Assembly (NCBI RefSeq): GCF_947179515.1
Contig: NC_067481.1
Location: 8,791,183 to 8,855,182 of the forward strand
Source: Apodemus sylvaticus
Taxonomy: Eukaryota; Chordata; Mammalia; Rodentia; Muridae
Direction of reading: 5' to 3'
DNA: 64,000 nucleotides
In this document: positions 55,086 through 64,000 of the stretch, in pieces
Layout: each line of letters starts with the position of its first letter
Position numbering within the stretch: the stretch's first letter is position 1
Made by a program: the position numbers and the translations under genes
Notes under the pieces: generated by a model
What the model saw: only the letters and a program-made list of their open reading frames with translations
What the model was told of the DNA's origin: nothing
Databases searched by the model: none

Positions 55086-56936
55086 TATATTTTAGGCTAA
55101 AGAGCCTCAACATTTGGCTCTGGGTCTCCCTGGCTCTCCTTTGCTCTGCGACCAGCAGGGCGATTCTTGGGTGTGGTTGGGGCATCCATTCTCCCTGGTG
55201 GGGGTGGTCATCAGACTAGATGGTGGCTGTTTGACGTGGAATTATAGAAGGTAGGGAAAGAGTCGGGGCACATAGAGAAGTCAATCCAGGAGCCCAGAGG
55301 CTGCTATGGGCTGAAAAGAGCTAACATGAAGGCGGAAGGGAGAGATACTGAGGGACTGGGGAGCGAGGACTGGCCACACTTTAAATGAGGGTTTGAAGTC
55401 CAGCTGTGTGACACATGGCGCTAGGCAGGATTTAGAACTGAGACCTGTGACGACCCCATAGCCAGCCTGGCAGGAGGTTAGCATCGGGCTGGCAGGGACA
55501 GAGGGACGGAACAAGTGTCTGCCAGGAGATGCTGTGAGAAAGAAGCAGGTGGCCTGGAGGGCTAGCCCTGGCTATGAGACTTTCCTTGGAACAGCATTGT
55601 CCTGGCTGAGGATGCTGGTGACGCCGGATGGTGGGGCGTTGGAAGAGGACGCGCTTGTATCAATCCCAAGAGTGGAGTGAGCGAGCAAGGGAAGGGTTGC
55701 CGGATGCCTGTGACATCAAGGCCAGCAGCAGGGACAGTCCTGGGAGGTTCGCAGGGAAGAGTGTCACTTGTGGTTAGGAGGGTTTTTTTGGTTTTTTTGT
55801 TTGTTTGTCTGTTTTTATTTTTCTGGTGGTGAGAGGGGGGTGTTGGTTTTTTATTTTGCTAAGAAAGCAAGAGTATGAGAAATGCCAGCAGGAAGACCAG
55901 CTAAGGGACAGGTGGCCTAGCATGTGGCAGCAGAAGCAGCACAAGCCCCCCAGGCCTCTGTCAGCTCTGTAGGTGGGTCTGGGTAAGCTCTCTAGCTGTC
56001 GGCAGGACAGAGAGGGGACAGACACCTGGGAACCCAGCCCCATCTCTCACCCACTGCCCACTCTGCTTATTAAATTGTCATACCCATCTCTTTCCATCCT
56101 GCCCAGCTCCGCTGGGGAGAAAGGGCCTGGCTCGGGACACTGGCACAGAACTTCAGCGTAGCCTTTGCCAGATGCTCTGCCCTGCCTGACATCTTCCTGG
56201 GCTGTCCTGTTAGTCACCCAGGGTCCTGCACAAACCAAGATAGTCATTCGGCCCTAATAATAAACCAGGAGGGGTTCTTCCCGACTCCTCTTCCCAAAGG
56301 ATGGGAGATGAAGTCTGTTACACAGAGCTTGGGGCCTCCCAGGGATGTCGCAGGCAGAGTCTCCATGCATGTGACACCCCTGTGAGGGCTGGAAGGCCAG
56401 GGAGCTGAGCTGGTCCCTGCTGGTTCCTGCATACCCATCCCAATTCTGATTCAGAGAGAGAGAGCCGGGCCGGCCAGCTGCCTACATACAAATGTGGAAG
56501 TGACGGACAGCATTTGGGCTTGGCCTAGCCATTCCGTTCTCTCTGACTCAGGCTGAGGTGTCCAACTCTACAGGGATTCAGGTTAGACAACAGGAAGTTC
56601 TTGGAGCTTGCCTGCAAACCAGCTGTCTGGAGCATGCTTGCCTTCAGTATTTGTTCAAACGTTGTTCCAGCTTAGGCGGGGATGGAGGTGGGATCTGAGG
56701 GGGATTATTTCCCCCTCAGGTTTCAGAGAAAATATGTCTCTAGCTCAACTTATAAATACGTTTGAGACAAGGGTGAAGAAATGGTGGTTAGGAAGTCACT
56801 GTTGATGATTTTTCCAGTAGTTTTGATGGGAAAGCAGGGGTTAAATGGTTGACCTTTGGTGGGTGGGTGTCTTACATTAACCTTTTGGTGGGTGCCACTC
56901 TGTATTAACCCTTTGCCTCCTGTTCTCTGCTTACAG
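55086..56936. other. 3' end of Cdc42ep4 intron 1, nothing recognised
   Basis: No SINE apart from T/G-rich low complexity at 55780-55855. The 3' splice site 'ctctgcttacag' with a pyrimidine-rich tract ends it at 56936. Confidence 0.5.
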
Positions 56937-57038
56937 CTCTCTGATTGCCCTGTCTACCCTTTGCACTTGCTGGACTTGAGATCCGACCCCACACCCGCCT
57001 ATTGCCTTGGGAGTGCCCAGCTCCCCCCAGCCAGCACG
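56937..57038 (+). other. Cdc42ep4: Cdc42ep4 5' UTR in coding exon
   Basis: Between the acceptor AG (56935-56936) and the start codon there are 102 bases. The main reading frame stays open upstream of the ATG and beyond the acceptor as far as 56856, but the part before 56937 is intronic and homologues start at the Met chosen here. Confidence 0.8.
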
Positions 57039-58085
57039 ATGCCCATTCTCAAACAGCTGGTGTCCAGTTCTGTGAACTCAAAGCGCCGCTCACGCGCGGA
57101 CCTCACAGCCGAGATGATCAGTGCCCCGCTGGGTGACTTCCGCCACACCATGCACGTGGGCCGGGCTGGGGATGCCTTTGGGGACACCTCCTTCCTCACT
57201 AGCAAGGCCGGTGAGGCTGATGTTGAGTCCCTGGACGAGCAAGCCTCATCTTCCAAACTCAGCCTCCTGTCCCGGAAGTTCCGGGGCAGTAAACGTTCAC
57301 AGTCTGTGACCAGAGGGGACCGGGAGCAGAGAGACATGCTGGGCTCCCTGCGGGACTCAGCACTGTTTGTCAAGAATGCCATGTCCCTGCCTCAGCTCAA
57401 TGAGAAGGAAGCCGCCGAGAAGGACTCCAGCAAGCTACCCAAGAGCCTGTCGTCCAGTCCTGTGAAGAAGGCAGATGCTAGGGATGGTGGCCCGAAGAGT
57501 CCCCGTCGGAACGGGGCCACGGGGCCCTACTCACCTGACCCACTCCTTGATGAGCAGGCCTTTGGGGACCTGATGGATCTACCCATCATGCCCAAAGTCA
57601 GCTATGGGCTGAAGCATGCGGAGTCAATCCTGTCCTTCCACATCGACCTGGGGCCCTCCATGCTGGGAGACGTCCTCAGCATCATGGACAAGGACCAGTG
57701 GGGCTCGGAGGAGGAGGAAGGTGTCAGTTACCGTGACAAAGAAGGCCCCAGTGGCGTTGTCCAGGCACCCCCTATGCTGGAGATAGCTCCTCCTCTAGGG
57801 AGACAGGAAAGAAAGGCTAGCTGGGACCCAGCCTCCATGCTGCCCCCCCACTCTGTAGAGGATGACGGATGGGCGGTGGTAGCCCCCAGCCCCAGCTCAG
57901 CACGCAGCGTGGGCAGCCACACCACGAGGGACAGCAGCTCCCTGTCCAGCTACACCTCAGGCGTCCTTGAGGAGCGCAGCCCAGCTTTCAGAGGCCCAGA
58001 CAGGGCAGCGGCTGCTCCCCTGAGGCAGCCAGACAAGGAATTCTCCTTCATGGATGAGGAGGAGGAAGACGAGATCCGAGTTTGA
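57039..58085 (+). CDS. Cdc42ep4: Cdc42 effector protein 4 (BORG4)
   Basis: The whole protein, 348 residues, is in one exon. It is a BORG-family effector that binds GTP-Cdc42 (and TC10) and recruits septins and actin regulators, affecting cell shape; the mouse protein is prominent in glia. The N-terminus is basic (Lys15-Arg19). The CRIB motif lies at residues 27-41 (Ile-Ser-Ala-Pro-Leu-Gly-Asp-Phe-Arg-His-Thr, His39, Gly41). BORG homology blocks follow around 77-120. The septin-binding BD3-like block is at about 189-221, and the C-terminus is acidic (Asp-Glu-rich, ending Glu-Ile-Arg-Val). The Ser/Pro-rich linkers are family-typical. The start at 57039 gives the conserved Met-Pro-Ile-Leu-Lys opening and has A at -3. 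Length is close to the family's usual roughly 350. No damage is visible. Confidence 0.97.
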   Translation: MPILKQLVSSSVNSKRRSRADLTAEMISAPLGDFRHTMHVGRAGDAFGDTSFLTSKAGEADVESLDEQASSSKLSLLSRKFRGSKRSQSVTRGDREQRDMLGSLRDSALFVKNAMSLPQLNEKEAAEKDSSKLPKSLSSSPVKKADARDGGPKSPRRNGATGPYSPDPLLDEQAFGDLMDLPIMPKVSYGLKHAESILSFHIDLGPSMLGDVLSIMDKDQWGSEEEEGVSYRDKEGPSGVVQAPPMLEIAPPLGRQERKASWDPASMLPPHSVEDDGWAVVAPSPSSARSVGSHTTRDSSSLSSYTSGVLEERSPAFRGPDRAAAAPLRQPDKEFSFMDEEEEDEIRV

Positions 58086-59127
58086 GGCTAGACAGAAAGT
58101 TGAAAGTAGCTTTCACAGCTCAGGGCTGCATCTTTTCCCTGCTGCTGCCTTTACTATGACCTTTGACTTCCTCTGTAGGTGCAGCTAAGGGCGTCTTTGG
58201 AGTAGACCCTGGACCTTGGGGACTGAGGTGCCAGGGAAGTAGCGTGGGTACTGGCGCCTGGCAGCCTGACTCTGACCTATCCATCCTTACCACACCAGCC
58301 TGGGACAGATCCAGGTCCCAGCAGGAATCCATTCTCTTCCGGGCCCTTTGCTTCCAGCCTGGCCTCAGATGGATGCCAGATGTTAGAGTTGCTGCCCCAA
58401 TGGCAGGACTGCCAGGTGTGGCCTTCTCTCCAAGGTCATAAACACTAGGTTCCCTTTGGTTCACCTTGTGTCCGGTGCCTACCGGGGAGGGATGTGCAGC
58501 AGGAAGCAGGGGTGCTCACATGTTCAGCCTCCTCCTCTTTCTACCCCTGGCTCCTCACTGGAAGCCTGGTGCTCTTTGGGGTTCATCTGGAGCCAGGGGA
58601 CATCCTCAACTATTACACTAAATGCAGCCTTTCCCAAAGGCCAGGACAAGATGGGGCAGAAAGGAACCTTCCCCCAGCTCCCAGCTTCTTGGGTCCTCAA
58701 GATGGACCCCTTCCTCAGTGACACTAGGAACAGGAAAGGGGCCCACCTCTGCCCATGGGTGTTTGTTCCTTGTTACTATGTTTAAACTGTCAAATTCCCC
58801 TACAAGGAGAAGAGCGACTGTCTTGGTGGCAGAGCGACTGTTCTCTGACCTGAGTCTGGTACAGACCCTGCCTAGGTTGGACTGTGGTGGGCAGCAGTGT
58901 TTGTCCCTGAACCCCCACCTCCATGGCTGTTACTGGCTGAAGGAGGACTGTGTAGGAAAGTTCTGGAATATGATGTTTAAATGATACATTCTTCCCCGGG
59001 ACTGTGAGCTGTGCTGGCTCCTTAGTGCCCCCTCCTTGGGCTGTGGGCCAGGCTTAGCAAAAACACGAAACAAAACAGGACCGGATTTGATTTGAATTAC
59101 AAGGAAATGAAAGTGGGTTTTTGTTTG

Positions 59128-59250
59128 TTTTTTGGCTTTTTTGAGATACAGTCTCACTCTGTAGCCCAAGGTGGCCTCAAGCTCGTAGCAAGCCTCCCTT
59201 TCCCTAGGACCCGGGGTTCCAAGTGTGTACCGCCACTCCTGGCTGGCTGT
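59128..59250 (-). mobile_element. Old B1-like SINE in Cdc42ep4 3' UTR
   Basis: 'gagatacagtctcactctgt', 'agcccaaggtggcctcaagc' and 'ccaagtgtgtaccgccactc' are the complement of an old B1/7SL-derived element. Confidence 0.7.
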
Positions 59251-59675
59251 TTTTCTGAAATCTGTTTTGCTCAGTTCTGTCACTCTACCCAGAACATGAG
59301 TAGAGGCAGGGGCCCTGAGCCCCTGGGTGGTAGCTCATTACTTTTCTGTGCTGGGAGCAGGCTAACCCACTCCCTGGTCTAACATAGTCAGTGGGAATCT
59401 GGGGAGAGAGAGCAAGCTAAATTCCAACCGGAGTCTGGCCAGATGGTGACCAGCCATGGGCTGCTCTGTTCCAGGGGCGCCCCGCCTAGATTCTGACTCT
59501 GAAATGCTCACTGGGCTCCTACATAGGTAGGCATGGACAGAGCTACAGAGCTGTGCCTCTGACCAGCAGCACACACACACAAACACACACACCCCTCTCC
59601 TAAATCTACCTGGTTGGTTCTAGACTCTAAACTTTGTATTTTTTTTCCATGACATTGATAAAGCAGTAAGAAAAG

Positions 59676-59681
59676 ATTAAA
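59676..59681 (+). promoter_or_regulatory. Cdc42ep4: Polyadenylation signal ATTAAA, probable Cdc42ep4 3' end
   Basis: The commonest variant hexamer lies at the end of an A-rich stretch with T-rich sequence further downstream. No AATAAA occurs between the stop codon and this point that I can see. Confidence 0.55.
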
Positions 59682-59809
59682 ATTTCCTCCTAGCACTCCT
59701 AGCGTCTGACTCTTCTTCCTGGGGTCTTATTTTAAGGCGGTGTGGGGGGAGAGGGTCTTAGTTTACAATTGGAGGGGTCTGGTGAGTTCTTAGTTCAGTG
59801 TTGGGGGGA

Positions 59810-60130
59810 GAGTTGGTAATAGTCTTACTTCTGGCAAAATTAGCTCAAAGCAGCTGGTCACATCCAATCCACAGTCAAGAAGAAAGAGCAGTGGTGGCCA
59901 TGCACGCCTTTAATCCCAGCACTTGGGAGGCCGAGGCAGGCGGATTTCTGAGTTCAAGGCCAGCCTGGTCTACAGAATGAGTTCCAGGACAGCCAGAGCT
60001 ACACAGAAAAACCCTGTCTCTCCAAAAACCAAGAAAAAGATCAGTGAGTGCTGGTGCTCCCCTCACTTTCTCTCCTTTTTATACGGCCTAGGAGCTGACA
60101 GAGACTAGTGCTGCCCATGGTGGGTGGGCC
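59810..60130 (-). mobile_element. URR1-like repeat, minus strand, split by a B1
   Basis: 'aaagcagctggtcacatcca', 'atccacagtcaagaagaaag' then, after the B1, 'gctggtgctcccctcacttt' and 'gctgcccatggtgggtgggc' match the order of the complement element at 20720-21470. A plus B1 occupies 59888-60035. Confidence 0.5.
59888..60035 (+). mobile_element. B1
   Basis: Near-consensus B1, slightly truncated at its 5' end. Confidence 0.92.
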
Positions 60131-60189
60131 TTGCTACCTCAACATGTGCATGTGCACATGCACACACACGCATGCACGCTCAGAAGCCC

Positions 60190-60300
60190 TCTCAGGGGAT
60201 TTTATTTTCTTAAATTTTTACATTCCAAATGTTGCTTCCCTTCCTGGTCCCACCTCTTGAGAGGATGCCTCCCAACCCCCAATCTCAGTTGATCTTTAGA
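60190..60300 (-). mobile_element. Possible short L1 fragment
   Basis: 'tttttacattccaaatgttg' followed by a C-rich 'cttcctggtcccacc' resembles the common antisense end of mouse L1/Lx copies. Short and uncertain; the only LINE-like piece I noticed. Confidence 0.4.
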
Positions 60301-62184
60301 TGTCATCAAGTAGACCACTGAAATGAACCAACCGTTAAAGTCAACCAGAGGTTCCTGGCTTCACCAGGCTCAAGGAAGCGTCTCTTTCCCTGTTTGGGGC
60401 CACCCCACCCCCCCGGCCTCTCGGAGGGACAAAAGCCTCCAGTGTCCTTCTGCTTGAGCAGGCCCTACATACAGGCTCTGGGACTCCGCCTTCCCCTCTG
60501 CTCAACAGTTCTGGGTGGGGGTGTTGGTCCCTAGGCCTTTCTATCCCCTGGTCCTTTCTGTAAAGTAGAAGGGCTGCTGCTCTTGCAGGGTGGGTGGGGC
60601 CTGTGGCAGGGGGGGTTATCCAGGTGTTCCTGCATGTCCCAGGAGTCCTGCAGGATACTGCCTCCCCCACAGGGGGATTGCCCTTGGAGAGGGCTGAGTT
60701 AAAGGCCTTCCTTTTCAACCATTTGTCTTTAGAATGGACTTCCAGATGGCTTGCTTTGGGCTGAGCCTCCATGCTCAGCCAGGTGGGATCTTCATATTCC
60801 AGTGGCGCTGGATAAAGAGACAGCAGGGCCACCAAGGCTGCCCCAGAGCTGCTCGTTGGTGTAGAAATGGGATGGGAGATCACTATTGACAGCCTCTGCT
60901 CCTTCACCACCTCCCCTTGGTGCATCTGTGGAAAGAGGTCAGGGTGCGTCCGCCCTGGGTGTGGGAACTAGGTGACCCTTCCACCCACAGTCCTGGCTCC
61001 TCTCAGCCCTCGCCTTCCTCACACCCATATCCCCACTCCGAGAAAGGAAGGCCTAGCCCGGGCAGGGCTCCCTCCCTGCCTTCTCTCTAGACATGGAATT
61101 CTTGAGCCGGGTTCTGGCTGACCTCTGCAGCATCTACAGGGAAATTGGGGTTTCCTATTCATCCTCTTCCTGGGAAGCAATTAAAGGCATAATTAAGAGT
61201 TGTCACCCATGTGTGTCTGTCCCCAGACAGGCTCATTAAAGCAAGTGAGAGAGCTGTTTAACGAGGAGCTAAGAGCAGGGTGGGGCAATAAACCTGAGGG
61301 AGACAGAGCCAGGCTGGGCACACAGGGGAGCCCCTGAGAATATTAGGGTGTCTCTGGCCTCAAGCTTGTCTTCAATGATTGGGGTGAGAAGGAATGACTC
61401 GGCTGATGGAACAAGAGATGCCCTTCCCTCCCAGACACGGAGTGAGAGGAAAGGCCCTCTGCCCACCTGGGACTGGTCTAGGGTTCTTGGGAACCAGGCG
61501 TAGGCAGCAGCCTTGGTAGCATCTGTTTTGAACATAGTAGGGACTGTCACACCAGGGCTTACAGGGACTTATGCTCTGACTGGGGGCCTACAGACCCACG
61601 AGACTGAGGAGAGTGTCTCTCGGACTGCTTTCTCCGCCTTCTGCCCCATGCAGACCATCGCTTCTGGTCTCTGCAGTGATGATGCCCAGAACAGGTTCGT
61701 ACACAGAGCCACAGTGTCCCTTGAGTGCTGCGGATTATGGTTGGCACAAAGCTGTCCTTTCACCAACCCCACCTTGGTCTCTGAGTTGTATCTGACCAAC
61801 CTAGGGGGTCCCACACAGCAAGTCGCATTTCATTTCTTCTTAAGCTGACCTTGAATTCTCCAGAATGCTAGAATTTCAGGTGTGAGCCACAGGGCCTGGT
61901 CCAGGTCTCGGAGATTCTCTGTAGGGGATCCCTCCTCCCTCAGACAACTTGAAATTGCATTTTAATCCAGCTCGCAGCTGAGATTCCCCAAAAGCTTCTG
62001 GCCACCGCCAAGGTGTTCTGTTTCTGTCTTGGACCCACACTCTCCCATCCCATCCTATTAATATGTTAAGGGATGCGTGTGTTGGTGTGACTACCACACA
62101 CCCACATCAGGACCACTTGAAGTATTTGGCCTCAGGTGTCATGCAATCTTCAAGAAATGAAAGTATAGCACATCCACTTAATTT
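60301..62184. other. Downstream of Cdc42ep4, unassigned
   Basis: About 1.9 kb without recognised SINEs except a small B1-like piece near 61840-61905. A 194-codon open frame on the minus strand (60341-60925) has no family features that I recognise. The A/T-rich 'agcaattaaaggcataatta' block near 61180 has homeodomain-like AATTA words. Confidence 0.4.
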
Positions 62185-62350
62185 TTTTTTACTTTTATTT
62201 ACATTTAATTACATTTATTTATGGGGAGAGGTGTGAAGCAGGAGGGGTGTTTGCCACAGCGTACCCGTAGAGGTCTCCTCCTACCATGGGGCTCACGGGA
62301 CTGAATTCAGGTTGATGTCGCCCTCGGCCACTGAGCCACCTCAACGGCCA
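62185..62350 (-). mobile_element. B3-like SINE, minus strand
   Basis: A T-rich end and 'cactgagccacctcaacggc' at the other end suggest a diverged tRNA-headed SINE. Confidence 0.5.
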
Positions 62351-64000
62351 GAGCACACACGAGGCAGCTGGAGAAAAGGAACTAAACAGACCCCATGCGA
62401 CTAGTGACCAGAGGAGCCAGGACACACCAGGAGTGGCCCCTGGAGTCATTCTCGCAACCATTAGGCCTTTTGGAAAAACAATCTATACACTAGGCCCTAG
62501 AATGGAATTCCAGGTGGGAACAGTGCCCAGAAGGCTGCGCATGACAGAGGCCTCGCTGGCAGCCCCGCCTAAGGAAAACTGGCCACTCTGGCTTTTCAGG
62601 GGCAACTATTCATTTACGGAGGGGCTGCTGGCTCTGCCTACCAGGCTGTGCAAAGGCCCTTCCCTTTCCACACTCACCCTCTCTGTCCCACCTCAGCCAG
62701 CCAGGCTGGACTGGCACATTGATGAAGCCCTTTGCCTCCAGAGCCCACAGCCTCAGATCTAGCCTGAGCGACTCCTGTGTGGCGTTCACTTTTGATCCCA
62801 GCATTCCCCTATACCCAAAGATCCCCCTCCCTTCTCCCCACCAAGGCTCCTACCACGTCCGAGGGGGAAGTAGCTGAAAGGAATGGAAGATGTCACAATC
62901 CTGACACCCTGGGGATTCTTAGCAGCATCATCCAAGTATTGGATCCGGCCCCCAGCTGCCCCCAACTTACAGACTGGAAGGCGGAGACTGGACAACAGGG
63001 GACTGAAGTACAGAGCACTACCCAGCTTGGGCTGAGAGGCACAGATTGAGGGCTGGGCCCTGTGCATCAGCACTGGGGTGGGGTGTCTTTAGAAACTCCG
63101 GCAGAGATGGAGGGGTTAGCCTTCACAGGTGTTGCATGTGGCCCTGTCCAACCTGACCATCTCGTAACACCTTTGCAGAGACCTCCCTATCTTATCCACA
63201 CCTGAGCAGATCATGCCTGTTTGGTACCCTGGACTACAGCATTAAACCCGTGCACATCATCCCTGGCCAAGGCTCTGATTTAGGATGCAGGAAAAAGGAA
63301 TAAAAAGAGCATCTATCTGCTTACCATCCTTCTCCCTTCGCGAGCATCTCTAGGCCTAGGAGCTTCCTGCCAGATGGGAGACCATGAAGAGTGCTCCGGG
63401 GGAGGAGGCCAAGCAAGCTGGCAGATGGATGTTGGTGGTCTGGGCGCGGCAACCTGTTGCCTGGTCCCACTTAGTTGCTGTGGCCCTGGAAGGAGACTCC
63501 TAGGTGGGGGAACAGAAAGAGTCAAAGGTAGCTATGCCCCTCCACCCCAGGAATCGAATCCTAACGTAATACAAGGCAGCAAATAAACAAAAGCATCCTA
63601 TCAAGGCCACGGAGCTCTACCAAACTGTGTTTTCTTTCTATGCCCACTCTGTTCCAGAAAGTTTGGAGGCAGCTTATGAAACCACATGGAACACAATGGG
63701 GTAAAAATAGAACAGAAAAAAAACATGACTGGAACAAATGGTCCGTGACCTGTGTGTTCAGGCGGACCTGCGCTGGGCTCTGGGCTCTCTGTCAAGACAG
63801 AGGAAGATCTATTTATCGATCCACAGGGTTAAGAGATGAATGGACACAGAGCGGTTTAGCGTTTTGCTTTGCTTTATTTTGTTTTGTTCTTGATGCTAAA
63901 CTCTAAGATGAATTTTGTTTCTGTTTGATTTTCATTTATTAAGAGCACTTGCTCCCTGAGGGTTGTATACTTCTAGCCATCCACCCAGGAACTCTTTGGA
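62351..64000. other. Downstream intergenic, nothing recognised
   Basis: No gene, RNA or repeat recognised. The next gene expected from known synteny (Cpsf4l) is not visible. Confidence 0.45.

Larger units (their letters stand above)
58086..59700 (+). other. Cdc42ep4: Cdc42ep4 3' UTR
   Basis: About 1.6 kb from the stop codon to an ATTAAA signal at 59676-59681. It contains an old minus-strand B1-like SINE (about 59128-59250) and a short CA tract (59569-59592). The first kilobase is repeat-free. The end point is inferred. Confidence 0.65.

Noticed and set aside
56856..57038. N-terminal extension of Cdc42ep4 (61 more in-frame codons)
   Set aside because: It crosses a clear splice acceptor at 56936, and the family starts at the Met at 57039.
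59800..64000. Cpsf4l, the next gene expected from synteny
   Set aside because: No CCCH zinc-finger coding exon seen; it presumably lies beyond the window.

Overview
This is mammalian genomic DNA from a mouse-type (genus Mus) rodent. The evidence is the dense B1, B2, B3, B4 and ID SINEs, the long (CA)n, (CT)n and (CTTT)n tracts, exon-intron structure, a CpG-island promoter, and two recognisable vertebrate genes in tandem on the + strand. The pair, Sdk2 then Cdc42ep4, matches the gene order known for mouse chromosome 11 and human 17q25. B1 copies of the young mouse type and the scarcity of ID elements favour mouse over rat; species or strain cannot be fixed from the window alone.

Layout. 1-5912 is interpreted as the last intron of Sdk2 and is full of repeats. 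5913-6266 is the last coding exon of Sdk2 (117 residues of the cytoplasmic tail, ending in a PDZ-binding C-terminus). It is followed by a long, SINE-poor 3' UTR to a polyadenylation signal at 10188. From about 10.2 to 33.2 kb is intergenic DNA. It holds SINEs in every orientation, URR1-like and hAT-type DNA transposon relics, MIR fragments, and a broken Rps26 retrocopy at 14.4 kb. A CpG island at about 33.1-34.3 kb carries an inverted CCAAT box and a palindromic CRE, and is taken as the Cdc42ep4 promoter and non-coding exon 1. A 23.5 kb intron follows. A single exon from 56937 contains the whole 348-residue Cdc42ep4 reading frame (57039-58085) and a 3' UTR to about 59.7 kb. From 59.7 to 64 kb I recognise only a few repeats.

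The two genes are not an operon and share no known pathway. Sdk2 is a synaptic adhesion protein; Cdc42ep4 is a Cdc42 effector that organises septins and actin. I found no CRISPR, phage, toxin or defence system and no convincing unknown gene. The most notable observations are small: a 36-bp antisense piece of U2 snRNA inserted in a B1 with perfect target-site duplications; an upstream ORF in Cdc42ep4 exon 1 that would close just inside exon 2; a 23-bp minisatellite with an E-box in every unit; a degenerate AGTAC-rich minisatellite; and several non-B-DNA tracts. All SINE and transposon boundaries are read by eye and approximate.
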